Below are positions 17,136 to 25,994 of a stretch of DNA of 40,966 nt, one piece after another (position 1 is the stretch's first letter; every line of letters starts with the position of its first letter). The DNA is taken from positions 1 through 40,966 of the forward strand of contig BEHY01000019.1 of the NCBI GenBank assembly GCA_002898735.1. Direction: 5' to 3'. This stretch comes from Candidatus Thermoflexus japonica (GTDB taxonomy: Bacteria > Chloroflexota > Anaerolineae > Thermoflexales > Thermoflexaceae). Below the pieces are notes generated by a model. It saw only the letters and a list, made by a program, of their open reading frames with translations, searched no databases and had not been told where the DNA came from. The position numbers and the translations under genes are program-made.

Positions 17136-17261
17136 TCAGAAAGCGGTCATCCCTCGAGGAAGCAGGACGGTGAGATACAGGCCGAACCACATGGCGGCAA
17201 ACAGCAAAACCATCCCGAGGAACAAAAGCAGAGCAGAACGGGGCTGGAACGTCTCGTGCAT
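17136..17261 (-). CDS. Cytochrome c oxidase subunit IIa-like small membrane protein
   Basis: 41-residue protein beginning MHETFQPRSAL, made of a short polar start and one long hydrophobic helix (LLLFLGMVLLFAAMWFGLYL). An excellent ribosome-binding site, AGGAGGTGAGGG, precedes ATG 17261. It ends 40 bases before subunit II on the same strand. The ba3 oxidase of Thermus has a subunit IIa of about 34 residues that replaces the first helix of subunit II; size, topology and position match. It is easily missed by gene callers because of its length. Confidence 0.85.
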   Translation of the reverse strand: MHETFQPRSALLLFLGMVLLFAAMWFGLYLTVLLPRGMTAF

Positions 17262-17301
17262 CCCTCACCTCCTTTCCCGGGATCCTGAAAAGGGAAAGCA
17301 C

Positions 17302-17802
17302 TCACCGGGTTCCTGGGGTCTGAGCCGCAAGGGGCTCCGGAACCGGCAGGGCGGCGGCCCCACTGGCCCCGTTGCGAAATTGCATGGCCCGGATCTGACG
17401 TCCCCGCTCGGCCACCTGGGCGAAGGTGGTGGAGCCAAGGAGTTGCTGGAGATAGGCCTGGGCCTGGGCCCAGATGGGATGGATGGCGCAGAAGCTCCAG
17501 CGGGGGCAGAGGCGGGGTTCCCGGGAGCAGCGGTTCAGGCGGATGGGGCCTTCCATCGCCTCCAGGACCTCCAGGAGGGTGATCGATTCCGCCGGCCGGG
17601 CCAGCCGCACTCCACCCCGCCGGCCCCGGCTGGCTTCGATAAAACCCGCTGTGCAGAGATCCCGGATGATCTTCTGCAGGAACGCATAGGGGATCGCCTG
17701 CCGCCGCGCGATATCCCGGGCCCGGGCCCGCATCCCGGGCGGCAGCATCGCCAGATCCAGGATCACCCGCATCGCATAATCGGCCCGCCGGCTGATCTCC
17801 AT
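17302..17802 (-). CDS. Rrf2-family transcriptional regulator with Fe-S-type cysteines
   Basis: 166 residues from ATG 17802 after AAGGGGGC. The N-terminal winged helix begins EISRRADYAMRVILDLA and continues IPYAFLQKIIRDL and RGRRGGVRLAR, all typical of Rrf2/IscR/NsrR. Three cysteines, C92, C99 and C105 (C-x6-C-x5-C), can hold an iron-sulfur cluster, so it probably senses redox state, NO or Fe-S supply. It is first in the oxidase gene group and transcribed in the same direction, which suggests control of the ba3 oxidase. Confidence 0.9.
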   Translation of the reverse strand: MEISRRADYAMRVILDLAMLPPGMRARARDIARRQAIPYAFLQKIIRDLCTAGFIEASRGRRGGVRLARPAESITLLEVLEAMEGPIRLNRCSREPRLCPRWSFCAIHPIWAQAQAYLQQLLGSTTFAQVAERGRQIRAMQFRNGASGAAALPVPEPLAAQTPGTR

Positions 17803-18147
17803 CGGAGCCCCCTTGGAAATCTGGACATTCTGGACCGGGATGATCCACTTTGAGGCTACAAGCGGGGAACTCGAATCGGTAGTGTCAGGTGTCACCGATC
17901 AACCGTGAGGGGGCTCATAGGGAGGGGGACGAAGCCGGGAGGCCTTTCCCGGGCCTGACCCCGGGGGAGGTCCCCGGGCAGCCCCATGGCCCTCCATGTG
18001 GGCGTGGAGGCCCCTCATCTTCCCTCGCAGGGGAGCCCTCCCGGCCAGCGAACGGCGTGATCGCTTTTCCCCCGGAGGATGAAACACGATCTCTCCGCTC
18101 CCGACTCGCATTAAAATACATTCGATCTACTCGTAAGGAGGAATCGC
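17803..18147. other. Divergent intergenic region, Rrf2 / CpXC
   Basis: 345 bases that should contain both promoters. The 5' part includes a direct repeat GTGTCA-GGTGTCA (about 17881-17893) upstream of the Rrf2 gene, possibly autoregulatory. An imperfect hairpin (CCTCCA...TGGAGG) lies near 17990-18013, and the 3' end carries the AT-rich element listed separately. Confidence 0.4.
18108..18118 (+). promoter_or_regulatory. AT-rich promoter-like element GCATTAAAATA upstream of the CpXC gene
   Basis: GCATTAAAATA lies 29 bases before the ATG. The same 11-mer occurs on the minus strand at 28869-28879, and a near-copy at 24551-24561, all in intergenic DNA and all pointing at the next gene. In otherwise GC-rich sequence this looks like a -10 element or a regulator site. 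Confidence 0.45.
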
Positions 18148-19518
18148 ATGCCCTTCCCACCTACCCCGATGACCATTCGCTGTCCTTTCTGCGGCCAGCC
18201 CGTTCAGGTTCCGGTCCGCCAGATCATCGATGTCTCGGAAGAGCCTCATCTGAAACGGCTGCTTCTCGCCGGGCGTCTGAACGCTTTCATCTGCCCCCGA
18301 TGCGGCAACCGGGTGAGCTTCGCGGCGCCTTTCCTCTACCATGACCCGGAGAAGGAGCTCGCCCTGGTCTTCATCCCGATCCAGGCGAACCTGAAAGAGG
18401 TGGATCGCCAGCGGATCGTTGGGCAACTCACGGATGCGATCCTGCGCCAGTTGCCTCGGGAGAAGCGCAGGGCCTATTTGCTTCAGCCGAAGGAATTTTT
18501 CACCATCCAGAGCCTCCTGGAGGCGATCCTCCGGGCCGACGGCTACACGGATGAGGATCTTAAGGCGATGGAGGAGCGGACACTCCTCCTGCAGCGGATC
18601 CTGAACGCCAGGCGCATGGAAGACGCGGAGGAATTGATCCGGGAGAATGTGGAGAAGATCGATGCGGAGTTCTTCCGCCTTTTCCACGAAGCCCTGGCGA
18701 CCGTCCAGGAGGAGGGGTCGGCGGAGGAGTTCGCCCGGATCATGGCGATTCGGGACCGCCTGCTCGAGCTGACGCCTTATGGGCAGACCGTTCGTTCCCG
18801 AACGCAGATCATTGAGAAGTTCACCCGCGCGCCCAGCGGCGAGACCTTGCTGGAGGCCCTTCTGGAGGCACCGGATCCGGAGACCCGTCGGACCCTGGTG
18901 GCCCTGGGCCGCCCCTTCCTGGACTACCGTTTCTTCCAGAACCTGACCCGTCGGATCGAGGAGGCGGAGGCGGCCGGCCGGAAGGAGGAAGCCGAGCGCC
19001 TTGTGGCCCTGCGCCGGGAGATCCTGGAGGCGCGAGAGGCGGTCGACCAGGAGGTCCGTCGGATCTACGAGGAGCGGGCCCGCCTGATCCGGGAACTGCT
19101 GAGCGCTCCGTCCGAGCGGGAGCTGCAGGAACGCCTGATCCAGCGCATCGCGGAGATCGATGACATCTTCTTCGATGTGCTCCAGATGAACATCGAGGCC
19201 GCGCTGGAGGCGGGCGACACCCGGCTGGCTCAGGCGTTGAACCTGTTGGGACAGATCGCCATGGCGATCCTTCAGCAGACGCTTCCGCCGGAGCTCCGGC
19301 TGCTGAACGTTTTGCTGAACGCTCGCTCGGAAGAGCAGCGCCGGCGGATCCTGGAGCGGAATCGACGGTTGCTGACGCCGGAGTTCCAGCAGTGGTTGCA
19401 ACAGATGGAGGCCCGGATGCGGGAGGAGGGCCGGGCGGAGATGGCGGAGCAGATCGCCGCGATCCGTTCCCTGGCCGAACAGGTGGCGGCCACCCCAGCG
19501 ATCCTCCGACCCTCATAG
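18148..19518 (+). CDS. CpXC-domain protein with long helical C-terminus
   Basis: 456 residues. The N-terminal CpXC domain has two cysteine pairs, CPFC (about 12-15) and CPRC (about 50-53), and the conserved sequence around FHLK-like HLKRLLLAGRLNAFICPRCG; it probably binds zinc. Residues 120-450 are almost all charged helices and coiled coil (EEAEAAGRKEEAERLVALRREI). The function of the family is unknown. ATG 18148 follows AAGGAGG. It starts a plus-strand group with pyrK and a NUDIX gene, with 19 bases to pyrK, so co-expression is likely. Confidence 0.88.
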   Translation: MPFPPTPMTIRCPFCGQPVQVPVRQIIDVSEEPHLKRLLLAGRLNAFICPRCGNRVSFAAPFLYHDPEKELALVFIPIQANLKEVDRQRIVGQLTDAILRQLPREKRRAYLLQPKEFFTIQSLLEAILRADGYTDEDLKAMEERTLLLQRILNARRMEDAEELIRENVEKIDAEFFRLFHEALATVQEEGSAEEFARIMAIRDRLLELTPYGQTVRSRTQIIEKFTRAPSGETLLEALLEAPDPETRRTLVALGRPFLDYRFFQNLTRRIEEAEAAGRKEEAERLVALRREILEAREAVDQEVRRIYEERARLIRELLSAPSERELQERLIQRIAEIDDIFFDVLQMNIEAALEAGDTRLAQALNLLGQIAMAILQQTLPPELRLLNVLLNARSEEQRRRILERNRRLLTPEFQQWLQQMEARMREEGRAEMAEQIAAIRSLAEQVAATPAILRPS

Positions 19519-19537
19519 GGGTGCAGAGGGGAAAGGC

Positions 19538-20296
19538 ATGGTGGACGAGCTCATGACCAGGCAGGCCGATCACCGGTGGGAAGCCGGAGGTCAGCCCCGG
19601 GCCGTTCGGGTGATCCGGGTTGTCCCGGAGAGCACACGGGTGAAGACCCTGATCCTGGACGCCCGGGTCGAGGCCCAGCCGGGCCAGTTTGTGATGGCCT
19701 GGCTGCCCGGCTATGAGGAAAAGCCGTTCAGCCTGGCGGAAGCCGATCCAGTGGCCCTGACGGTGGCCCGGGTGGGCCCCTTCTCCTCGGCGCTGCATGC
19801 CCTGCAGCCCGGCGATCGATTATGGATCCGGGGTCCCCTGGGCCATGGGTTCACCATAGAGGGCCAGCGGATCCTCCTGGTGGGTGGGGGCTATGGGGTG
19901 GCCCCACTGGCTTTCCTGGCCCGGCAGGCGATCGCCCGGGGGATCCAGGTGACCGCGCTGACGGCCGCCCGGCGCGCGGAGGATGTGCTCTACGTGGATC
20001 GTTTTCGGGCCCTGGGGGCCTCCGTGGTGATCGCGACGGAAGACGGCTCTGCCGGGGAGCGGGGGCGGGCTCCCGAGGTGGCTGCCCGTGTGCTGCGCTC
20101 GGGCTCCTATGATGCCCTTTACGGGTGCGGACCCGAGGGGATGCTGGAGGGGCTGAGAGCGCTGGCCACCGAGTTCGGCATCCCGGCGCAGCTCAGCTAT
20201 GAGGCCTATATGCGGTGCGGCATCGGGCTGTGCGGTTCCTGTGAGCGGGAAGGTGTGGTGTTGTGCCTGGAGGGCCCCGTCTTGCGGTTCGGATGA
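19538..20296 (+). CDS. pyrK: Dihydroorotate dehydrogenase electron transfer subunit (PyrK-type iron-sulfur flavoprotein)
   Basis: 252 residues. Order: FAD-binding barrel (about 20-105, with EKPFSLAE as the flavin motif), NAD-binding Rossmann part (ILLVGGGYGVAPL, YGCGPEGML) and a C-terminal [2Fe-2S] site C227, C232, C235, C243. PyrK passes electrons between NAD and the PyrD flavoprotein in pyrimidine synthesis. No pyrD is adjacent in this window, so a related sulfide dehydrogenase-type reductase is an alternative. The spacing after the CpXC gene suggests an operon. Confidence 0.88.
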   Translation: MVDELMTRQADHRWEAGGQPRAVRVIRVVPESTRVKTLILDARVEAQPGQFVMAWLPGYEEKPFSLAEADPVALTVARVGPFSSALHALQPGDRLWIRGPLGHGFTIEGQRILLVGGGYGVAPLAFLARQAIARGIQVTALTAARRAEDVLYVDRFRALGASVVIATEDGSAGERGRAPEVAARVLRSGSYDALYGCGPEGMLEGLRALATEFGIPAQLSYEAYMRCGIGLCGSCEREGVVLCLEGPVLRFG

Positions 20297-20342
20297 TCGG
20301 CCCCACAGGCTTAGACGGCCTGTTCGCCGCGGCGGTTGTGGC

Positions 20343-20906
20343 ATGGGCGCTGACAGTCTAGCTCCGGATGAAGATCCAGGAATGGGCTCGGAACCTTTTC
20401 TCTTCTGCCCTCGTTGTGGCGCTCGCCTGACCCATCGTTTCCTGTTCGGGCGGGAACGACCGGTCTGCCCGGCCTGCGGGTATATTGTTTTCTATGATCC
20501 GAAGGTCGCCGTCGGGGTGCTGGTGGAACAGGACGGGAAGGTCCTGCTGGTGCGGCGGCGCTACGATCCGGGGAAGGGGGGATGGGCGCTTCCTGCTGGA
20601 TTCGTGGAGATCGATGAGGGGCCGGTTGCGGCCGCGATTCGGGAATGCCGGGAGGAGACCGGTCTCCTGATCCGCATCTGCGGCCTGCTGGATGTCTTCG
20701 CAGTGTCCATGGACCCCCGGGGCCCTGCCGTTCTCATCGTGTATCATGGGGTCCCCATCGGCGGTTCCCTGCAGCCCGGGGATGATGCGCTGGAGGCCGG
20801 TTTCTTCCCCCCCGATGGCCTTCCCTCGCCGCTGGTTTTCGCCAGCACACGCCGCGCCCTCTGGCGATGGCGGCGCACCAAGGGGCTCCTGGAACGGCGG
20901 TTTTAG
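20343..20906 (+). CDS. NUDIX hydrolase with N-terminal zinc ribbon
   Basis: 187 residues from ATG 20343; the ribosome-binding site is weak and ATG 20382 is possible. A zinc ribbon (CPRCG ... CPACG) precedes a NUDIX domain with the box G-FVEID-E-GPVAAAI-RECREETGL, complete for metal and phosphate binding. Such proteins hydrolyse nucleoside diphosphates linked to other groups, such as ADP-ribose or NADH; the ribbon recalls NudC. It follows pyrK after 46 bases and converges on the peptidase gene 14 bases away. Confidence 0.9.
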   Translation: MGADSLAPDEDPGMGSEPFLFCPRCGARLTHRFLFGRERPVCPACGYIVFYDPKVAVGVLVEQDGKVLLVRRRYDPGKGGWALPAGFVEIDEGPVAAAIRECREETGLLIRICGLLDVFAVSMDPRGPAVLIVYHGVPIGGSLQPGDDALEAGFFPPDGLPSPLVFASTRRALWRWRRTKGLLERRF

Positions 20907-20920
20907 CAGAAGAATGGCCC

Positions 20921-22216
20921 TCAGCGGCCTCCCGTCCTCGGAGTTCCCTGCCCGGTGTGGACGGACACACCCCTGCGATGGGGATCCCGGTGGGTTCGGG
21001 CTTCCTCATGCCGGGGGAGGGAGAGGAGAAGGGGGCCCAGGCTGAGCAGGAGGAACAGGAGAAGCCACGGCCCGAGGCGTTCTATGAGAGATTGCCAGAG
21101 CGGTTGGGGCTGCAGGGCGGCCTCCGCCTCCTCCTCCAGGCGGGCCAGCGAGCGCCCCAGGACCCGGCGCACACCGTTCTCGCAGGAAACTCCTCCGGCG
21201 TAAGCCTCCAGCAACCGCCGAAGGCCTCCGATCCCCTCCCGATCATAGACATAGCGGGCCGCTGCCCAGGAGAGGGCATAAGCCTGGGAAGCCCGCAGAG
21301 GGTCCGGGGGGAAATCCCCACACAGGCTCGCCAGCGAGACCCCCTCCAGGCGGGGCTCCCGAAGGGCGCGCAACAGCGCCGGGTCCGGCCAGCCTTCGTT
21401 CAGCAAGGCCCAGCCTTCATCCAGCCACGCGGGGAGGGGCTGCCCCCCCGACAGATCGTCCAGGATCACGTGGGTGAGTTCATGGGGAATGAGGCGGCGA
21501 AGGCTCTCCAGACCGGCTTCATCGGCGGAGGCGATCAGAATCACGGCCCGCCAGCGAGGGCGAGCCTCCCCTCCGATCTCCAGCCCTGCCAGCCGAAACG
21601 CCGCCTGGGCCAGCTCGCGGTCGGCATACCAGAACAGCTCGATGGGCTCCGACGCTCGATAGCCCAATGGCCTGCCGATCCGGTCCAGGCTCTGACGGGC
21701 CAGCTCCAGCACCGCCCGGGCCAGTCCGGGATCCCCGGCATGCCAGTAAAGCCGGAGAGGGCCCGTAGAGATCGTGTGCCAGGCCACCCGGTTATCCAGA
21801 TATCGAACCGTCCGCCGCTCGGTCGACCACCAGCGCCCCTCCCGATCCTGGACTTCCCACCAGAACGTGAGCGGCACGAAAGGCGGCAGGGGGTCCCGGC
21901 GGAGGTCCCGTTCGTAAGTGATCTGAGCGGGGTCCTGGGATCCCGGGATCACGCGCACCCGCTGGGGGAGTTCGGTGCCGGGAAGGGTGTAGTAAAGAAT
22001 CGCCTCGGCGATGGGGAGCGGGCTTTCAAGCTCCAGGATGAAACGCATACGCTGACCGAAGGTATAATCCAGCTCCACCCGGGCCGGAAGGGGCGTCTCA
22101 ACCTCAAGAGGGGGAGAGAGCGTCAGAAGCCCCAGAAGCCCCAGCGCGATCCATCCGGAGGGACTGGCTCCACGAACCCTGAATTTTCCGAGGAAACCAG
22201 GAACGCTCCCGATCAT
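20921..22216 (-). CDS. Secreted, membrane-anchored gluzincin metallopeptidase (peptidase MA-like)
   Basis: 431 residues with an N-terminal hydrophobic segment (21-37) and a C-terminal transmembrane helix (WLLLFLLLSLGPLLLSL) followed by a short basic tail. The zinc motif HELTH (H245, E246, H249) and downstream ligand Glu267 in WLDEGWA mark a gluzincin. The first 150 residues are beta-rich and may dock substrate. Probable role: extracytoplasmic proteolysis. Converges with the NUDIX gene and has its own upstream gap of 85 bases from the AEC gene. Confidence 0.82.
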   Translation of the reverse strand: MIGSVPGFLGKFRVRGASPSGWIALGLLGLLTLSPPLEVETPLPARVELDYTFGQRMRFILELESPLPIAEAILYYTLPGTELPQRVRVIPGSQDPAQITYERDLRRDPLPPFVPLTFWWEVQDREGRWWSTERRTVRYLDNRVAWHTISTGPLRLYWHAGDPGLARAVLELARQSLDRIGRPLGYRASEPIELFWYADRELAQAAFRLAGLEIGGEARPRWRAVILIASADEAGLESLRRLIPHELTHVILDDLSGGQPLPAWLDEGWALLNEGWPDPALLRALREPRLEGVSLASLCGDFPPDPLRASQAYALSWAAARYVYDREGIGGLRRLLEAYAGGVSCENGVRRVLGRSLARLEEEAEAALQPQPLWQSLIERLGPWLLLFLLLSLGPLLLSLPRHEEARTHRDPHRRGVSVHTGQGTPRTGGR

Positions 22217-22301
22217 GTTTCATCCCCATTGGCCTGCGGGGTTCTGGGACGTATCGGCTTCCGGATGACCTCAAAAGCCCCCGGAGGGGAACAGACTGCG
22301 T

Positions 22302-23213
22302 TCATCCCCGTAACCAGGCGATCCACAGGCTGAGGGTGAGCGGACTGAGCAGGGTGGACAGGAAAATGATCCCGGCGATGGTGCGGGGGTAGACCCCGAA
22401 TTCCATGGCCATCACCACGTTGGAGATGGCGGCCGGCATGGCGCTCTCCAGCAGCCCGGCCTGTCGGGCCGGTCCTTCCAGCCCCCAGAGGTGAGCCAGG
22501 GGGATGGCCGCCAGCGGGATCACCGCTAAACGCAGGAAGGTCCCCAGACCCATTACAAACCACCGGTCCTCCAGCTGGATATGGGCCAGCTCCAGACCGA
22601 GCACGAGCAGGAGGACCGGGATCGCGCCCCGGCTGAGCGTGGCGATCCCGGCCTCGATGGGCTCCGGGGGTGTCCATCCGCTGAGGCGCACCAGGGCGGC
22701 CAGCAAAGCGGCATAGAAGCTGGGAAGGACGAGCATGGACCTCCAACCGGTCCGGCCGCCGGTGCGCACGGCCATCAGCACGCCGAGCGTGTTCAGAAGG
22801 ATGTTGTTGGTCATAAAATAAAGCACCGCCCGGGCGAGGGCGGCTTCGCCGAAGGCCCGCTGAACCACCCCCAGTCCGTAGCTTCCCGCGTTGACAAACA
22901 TCGCCGTCAGCATCAGGGCGGTCCGTTCCGATGCGGAGAGCCTCAGGGCGAGGCTGAGCAGGAGCCCGAGACCGCCGGCGGCGAAAGGGACGGAGATGGC
23001 AAACCCCAGGAAGCGCGCCAGTTCCCCTCCCGTGATATCGGAGCGGGTGAGGGAGATGTAAACCAGGGTAGGGTTGAGGATGTAAAACGAAATGCGCGCC
23101 ACGGGATGGGGGGGGATCTTCAGCCAGCGCCCTGCCAGCCAGCCCGCTGCGATCGCCAGGAGAACCGGCGTGAGGTCGTGGAAAAAGATCTCGGGGACGA
23201 GGCGGAAGATCAC
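22302..23213 (-). CDS. AEC-family transporter (auxin efflux carrier / malate permease type)
   Basis: 303 residues with about ten membrane helices in two inverted halves. Recognisable family stretches: LAIAAGWLAGRW, ISFYILNPTLVYISL, AMFVNAGSYGLGVVQRAFG and the C-terminal AMPAAISNVVMAMEFG. AEC proteins export or import organic acids such as malate, or other small anions; the substrate cannot be read from sequence. It starts 18 bases after the HEAT-repeat gene on the same strand, so the two may be co-transcribed. Confidence 0.9.
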   Translation of the reverse strand: MIFRLVPEIFFHDLTPVLLAIAAGWLAGRWLKIPPHPVARISFYILNPTLVYISLTRSDITGGELARFLGFAISVPFAAGGLGLLLSLALRLSASERTALMLTAMFVNAGSYGLGVVQRAFGEAALARAVLYFMTNNILLNTLGVLMAVRTGGRTGWRSMLVLPSFYAALLAALVRLSGWTPPEPIEAGIATLSRGAIPVLLLVLGLELAHIQLEDRWFVMGLGTFLRLAVIPLAAIPLAHLWGLEGPARQAGLLESAMPAAISNVVMAMEFGVYPRTIAGIIFLSTLLSPLTLSLWIAWLRG

Positions 23214-23231
23214 CTGCGAGCGCTCCTGTGA

Positions 23232-24326
23232 TCAGCGCCGGTTGTGCCGCCTGTGATCCGGATCTTCCTCTCCCTCATCCTCATTCTCTTCTTCCTCTTC
23301 CTCCTCTTCTTCCAGCTCCTCCAGGCCCATCCGTTGGGTTTCCCACCACATCAGCCAGTCCTCCGCTTCCTCCTCTTCGGCCTCCAGGTCCATCTCCAGG
23401 AGCGGCATGAACGTCTCCGCGCCCTCCAGCAGCTCCAGCTCCTCCAGCGCCTCCTCGGCCAGCGCGGCCAGATCCTCGTCCTCCCCCTGGGCGATTTCCG
23501 TCAGGATCTCGCGAGCCCGCGGGCCTCCGATCTCCCCCAGGGCCCAGATGGCCGCCTCCTGGATTTCCGCATCCCCTTCTTCAATCAATCGCTCCAGGAT
23601 GGGAACCGCCTCCTTGATCCCGATCTCGCCGGCTGCGACCACGGCCTCATAGCGCACGGCCGGGCTGGGGCTGCGCAGCGCCTCCATAACGTAGGGTGCC
23701 CACCGGGCCTCTCCCGTCCGTCCCATGGCGAAGATCGCGCTGATCCTCATCCGCTCATCCGGATCGGCGTAGGCCCGTTCGATCATCTGGGGGAGGTCGG
23801 GCTCCAGGGTGTTCCCCAGGGCCTCCAGCGCGCGCCGCCGCACCTCCAGGGGTTCCTCGAGGTTATAGAAGGCCTGGCGCAGCGCATCGATGGCCGGCCG
23901 CACGGCGGAGAGCGGGATCTGTTCCACGATGCAGGCGTTATAGAAGTAGCGCCCCAGGCCGATGGCGGCACGGGCGCGGACTTCCGCGGCGGGATCTTTC
24001 TCGAAAAGCTCGAAGAGCCGTCGCATCAATTGAAGGTCCAGATCCTCATACCACAGCCCGTCGATGGCCATCGCCCGCACTTCCGGATCCGGATCGCTCA
24101 GGGCCATGCGGAAGACGCGGCCGAAGTCCGCCACCAGGTTCTCTTCGCTGAGATCCACCAGATGGCTCATGATCGCCCGGCGTCGGGCTGGCGATATCGT
24201 GAGCCAGACCTGAGCGACCCGGGCGAGCTCCTCATCGCTCAGATCGGAGAGCCAGTACAGGCGGGCGATCGAAAGCGGGGTTGCCTCATCCTTCAGATGG
24301 GCCAGCAGGGTTTCCACCGACGGCAT
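23232..24326 (-). CDS. HEAT-repeat protein with acidic tail
   Basis: 364 residues from ATG 24326, chosen for the AAAGGAGG site. About seven HEAT/PBS-lyase-like helical repeats (for example DPDPEVRAMAIDGL, DPAAEVRARAAIGLG, SPAVRYEAVVAAGEIG, DAEIQEAAIWALGEIGG) form a solenoid. The last 60 residues are highly acidic (runs of Glu with Asp) and end in a basic DHRRHNRR. This is a protein-binding scaffold rather than an enzyme. The partner is unknown; the AEC transporter downstream is one candidate. Confidence 0.88.
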   Translation of the reverse strand: MPSVETLLAHLKDEATPLSIARLYWLSDLSDEELARVAQVWLTISPARRRAIMSHLVDLSEENLVADFGRVFRMALSDPDPEVRAMAIDGLWYEDLDLQLMRRLFELFEKDPAAEVRARAAIGLGRYFYNACIVEQIPLSAVRPAIDALRQAFYNLEEPLEVRRRALEALGNTLEPDLPQMIERAYADPDERMRISAIFAMGRTGEARWAPYVMEALRSPSPAVRYEAVVAAGEIGIKEAVPILERLIEEGDAEIQEAAIWALGEIGGPRAREILTEIAQGEDEDLAALAEEALEELELLEGAETFMPLLEMDLEAEEEEAEDWLMWWETQRMGLEELEEEEEEEEENEDEGEEDPDHRRHNRR

Positions 24327-24596
24327 CGGGATCCTCCTTTCTCTTAACAGGTGCCCCAGCCGGGACCTCTTCGCGTTTTTCATGCTCGGGACGTGGGCCG
24401 CTGGGTTTGGCGTAAGGAAGGCGAGATAGCCCCTCCGGTCCGGCTCCCCCGCGGTCCGGGCGATGAAAGCGAGGCAGCCGCCCCACCGCTGAAGCCTCCA
24501 GGAGGGGATGATCGATGCGGGTGGGGCACGTCCTCAGCGTCGCACCTTTTAATTTTAACGCATCGTCATGCGGTTCCGGTTGTATGGAGCTCCGGA
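24327..24596. other. Intergenic region upstream of the HEAT-repeat gene
   Basis: 270 bases. The notable content is the minus-strand AT-rich element GCGTTAAAATT at 24551-24561, 225 bases before the HEAT gene. No gene or hairpin was recognised. Confidence 0.4.
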
Positions 24597-25826
24597 TCAA
24601 TGACCCTTCGTGCGGAGCCCGGCGAGGTAGGCCTGCAGCGCGCTGAACGCCGGGCGCGGAACCCCTCGTGTGTCCAGGATGCTATAAAGCACGTTATCAT
24701 CCCGCTCCGGCCCGAACCCTTTCGGCCCGAAATCCAGGTTCCACAGGATCGCCATTCGAACGAATCCCCAGGCGTGCATCCGCTCAAATCCCTCAACGAT
24801 CCATCGGGCCTGTTCCTCCAGGGAATTGTCCAGGGCGAATTCGAAACCGGGCGGTGCCGTTCCATATTCCTCCGCGGATGCCCATCCGAATTCCGTGACA
24901 CACAGCGGCTTCGCATTCCCGATGATCTCCCGGTAGCCCCAGAGCGTCGACCGGAAGCTCCAGCTATGGTGGGGATGGTCAAAGGGGCCCCGAAAGCGGG
25001 CGGTCCGGGCTTCCGGCAGGTGAGGGGCCTCCTCCGCCAGGACATCCGGGCCGATATTGTAACCATTGTGGTGAACCCCGACGCAATCCGCGTAGTTCAG
25101 CAAACCCGCCTGCACCATTCCCTGCAGGTAGCGGAAATCATCCACCGCGTTCACCCCATCGTCGATCCCGGTGGGGGAAAGCGCCCCGCTGATCACCATG
25201 ATCCCGGGATCCTCCGCCTTGATGGTCGTGTAAGCTGCCCGAAGCAGCTCCACGTAATCCTCCGGGCGTAATCCCCGGGCGGTTTGCCATTCCCGTTTCA
25301 GGTTCTGTTCGTTCCAGACCTCGATCGCATGGATCCGCCCGCGATGCCGGCGGATCAGCGTCCGGAGAAATCGGGCGAGATCCTCCGGGCGATCCGGCGG
25401 CCCATGGATCCCCCCTTCCCGCCGGCTCCACTCCGGCGCGGTGACCACGCTCAGCACCACCTTCACGTTCTCCAGCTCGGAGACGATCAGAAATCCCTCC
25501 AGGATGCCCCAATCGTAGCGGCCGGGCTCCGGTTCGTGCATCGACCAGAGGACCTGCTGCTTCACCCAGGGGAACCCTACCTGACGGACCACCCGAAGGG
25601 TATCCCGCGGGTCCCCCACATACCCGTGCACCTGGACTCCGATGATGAACGGTTCGGGGCTGGAGCGCGGAGTCGGCGATGGCGCGGGGGAGGTTGCAGA
25701 AGGGGTGGGGGAGATCTCCGGCGGGGGGGTGGCGGATCGCCACAGGGCGAAGCCCAGGATGCCCATCTCCAGAGCGACCAGGATGAGAGCCAGTCGCAGG
25801 ATCCAGCGGCGAATGGTTGGATTCAA
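24597..25826 (-). CDS. Membrane-anchored glycoside hydrolase-like protein (GH39/GH5-like TIM barrel)
   Basis: 409 residues from a TTG start after AAGGAGG. One N-terminal membrane segment (9-30) and a Pro/Thr/Ser linker (34-57) put the catalytic barrel outside the cell. Clan A catalytic residues are visible: acid/base E173 in IEVWNEQN and nucleophile E312 in CVTEFGWAS. It probably cleaves beta-linked sugars, with the substrate unknown. The barrel is homologous to the C-terminal third of the next protein (25995-28781), sharing EVWNEQN-x2-REW and IMVISGA-x-SPTG, so the two arose by duplication. Confidence 0.85.
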   Translation of the reverse strand: MNPTIRRWILRLALILVALEMGILGFALWRSATPPPEISPTPSATSPAPSPTPRSSPEPFIIGVQVHGYVGDPRDTLRVVRQVGFPWVKQQVLWSMHEPEPGRYDWGILEGFLIVSELENVKVVLSVVTAPEWSRREGGIHGPPDRPEDLARFLRTLIRRHRGRIHAIEVWNEQNLKREWQTARGLRPEDYVELLRAAYTTIKAEDPGIMVISGALSPTGIDDGVNAVDDFRYLQGMVQAGLLNYADCVGVHHNGYNIGPDVLAEEAPHLPEARTARFRGPFDHPHHSWSFRSTLWGYREIIGNAKPLCVTEFGWASAEEYGTAPPGFEFALDNSLEEQARWIVEGFERMHAWGFVRMAILWNLDFGPKGFGPERDDNVLYSILDTRGVPRPAFSALQAYLAGLRTKGH

Positions 25827-25931
25827 CCGCGCGTCCTCCTTGAGCAGCCGAGATCGCAGCTCAGCGTGATGCCCTCGGGCTCGAGCCCGGAAAGGCCGAA
25901 GCGCTTTCCCTGGGGCCTGGAGGACCCCGGG

Positions 25932-25964
25932 CCTGCGGGGGGCGCTGAAGGCGCCCCCCGCAGG
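25932..25964. terminator. Very strong hairpin after the two-domain glycosidase gene
   Basis: Perfect 14-bp stem CCTGCGGGGGGCGC / GCGCCCCCCGCAGG with loop TGAAG, starting 30 bases beyond the stop of the gene at 25995. No U tract on either strand. Confidence 0.6.
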
Positions 25965-25994
25965 AGCCGTTGACCGCCCGACAGTGCGGAACGG

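Noticed and set aside
18127..19401. Antisense frame over the CpXC gene
   Set aside because: Mirror of helical, charged codons; CpXC gene has a ribosome-binding site and a known domain.
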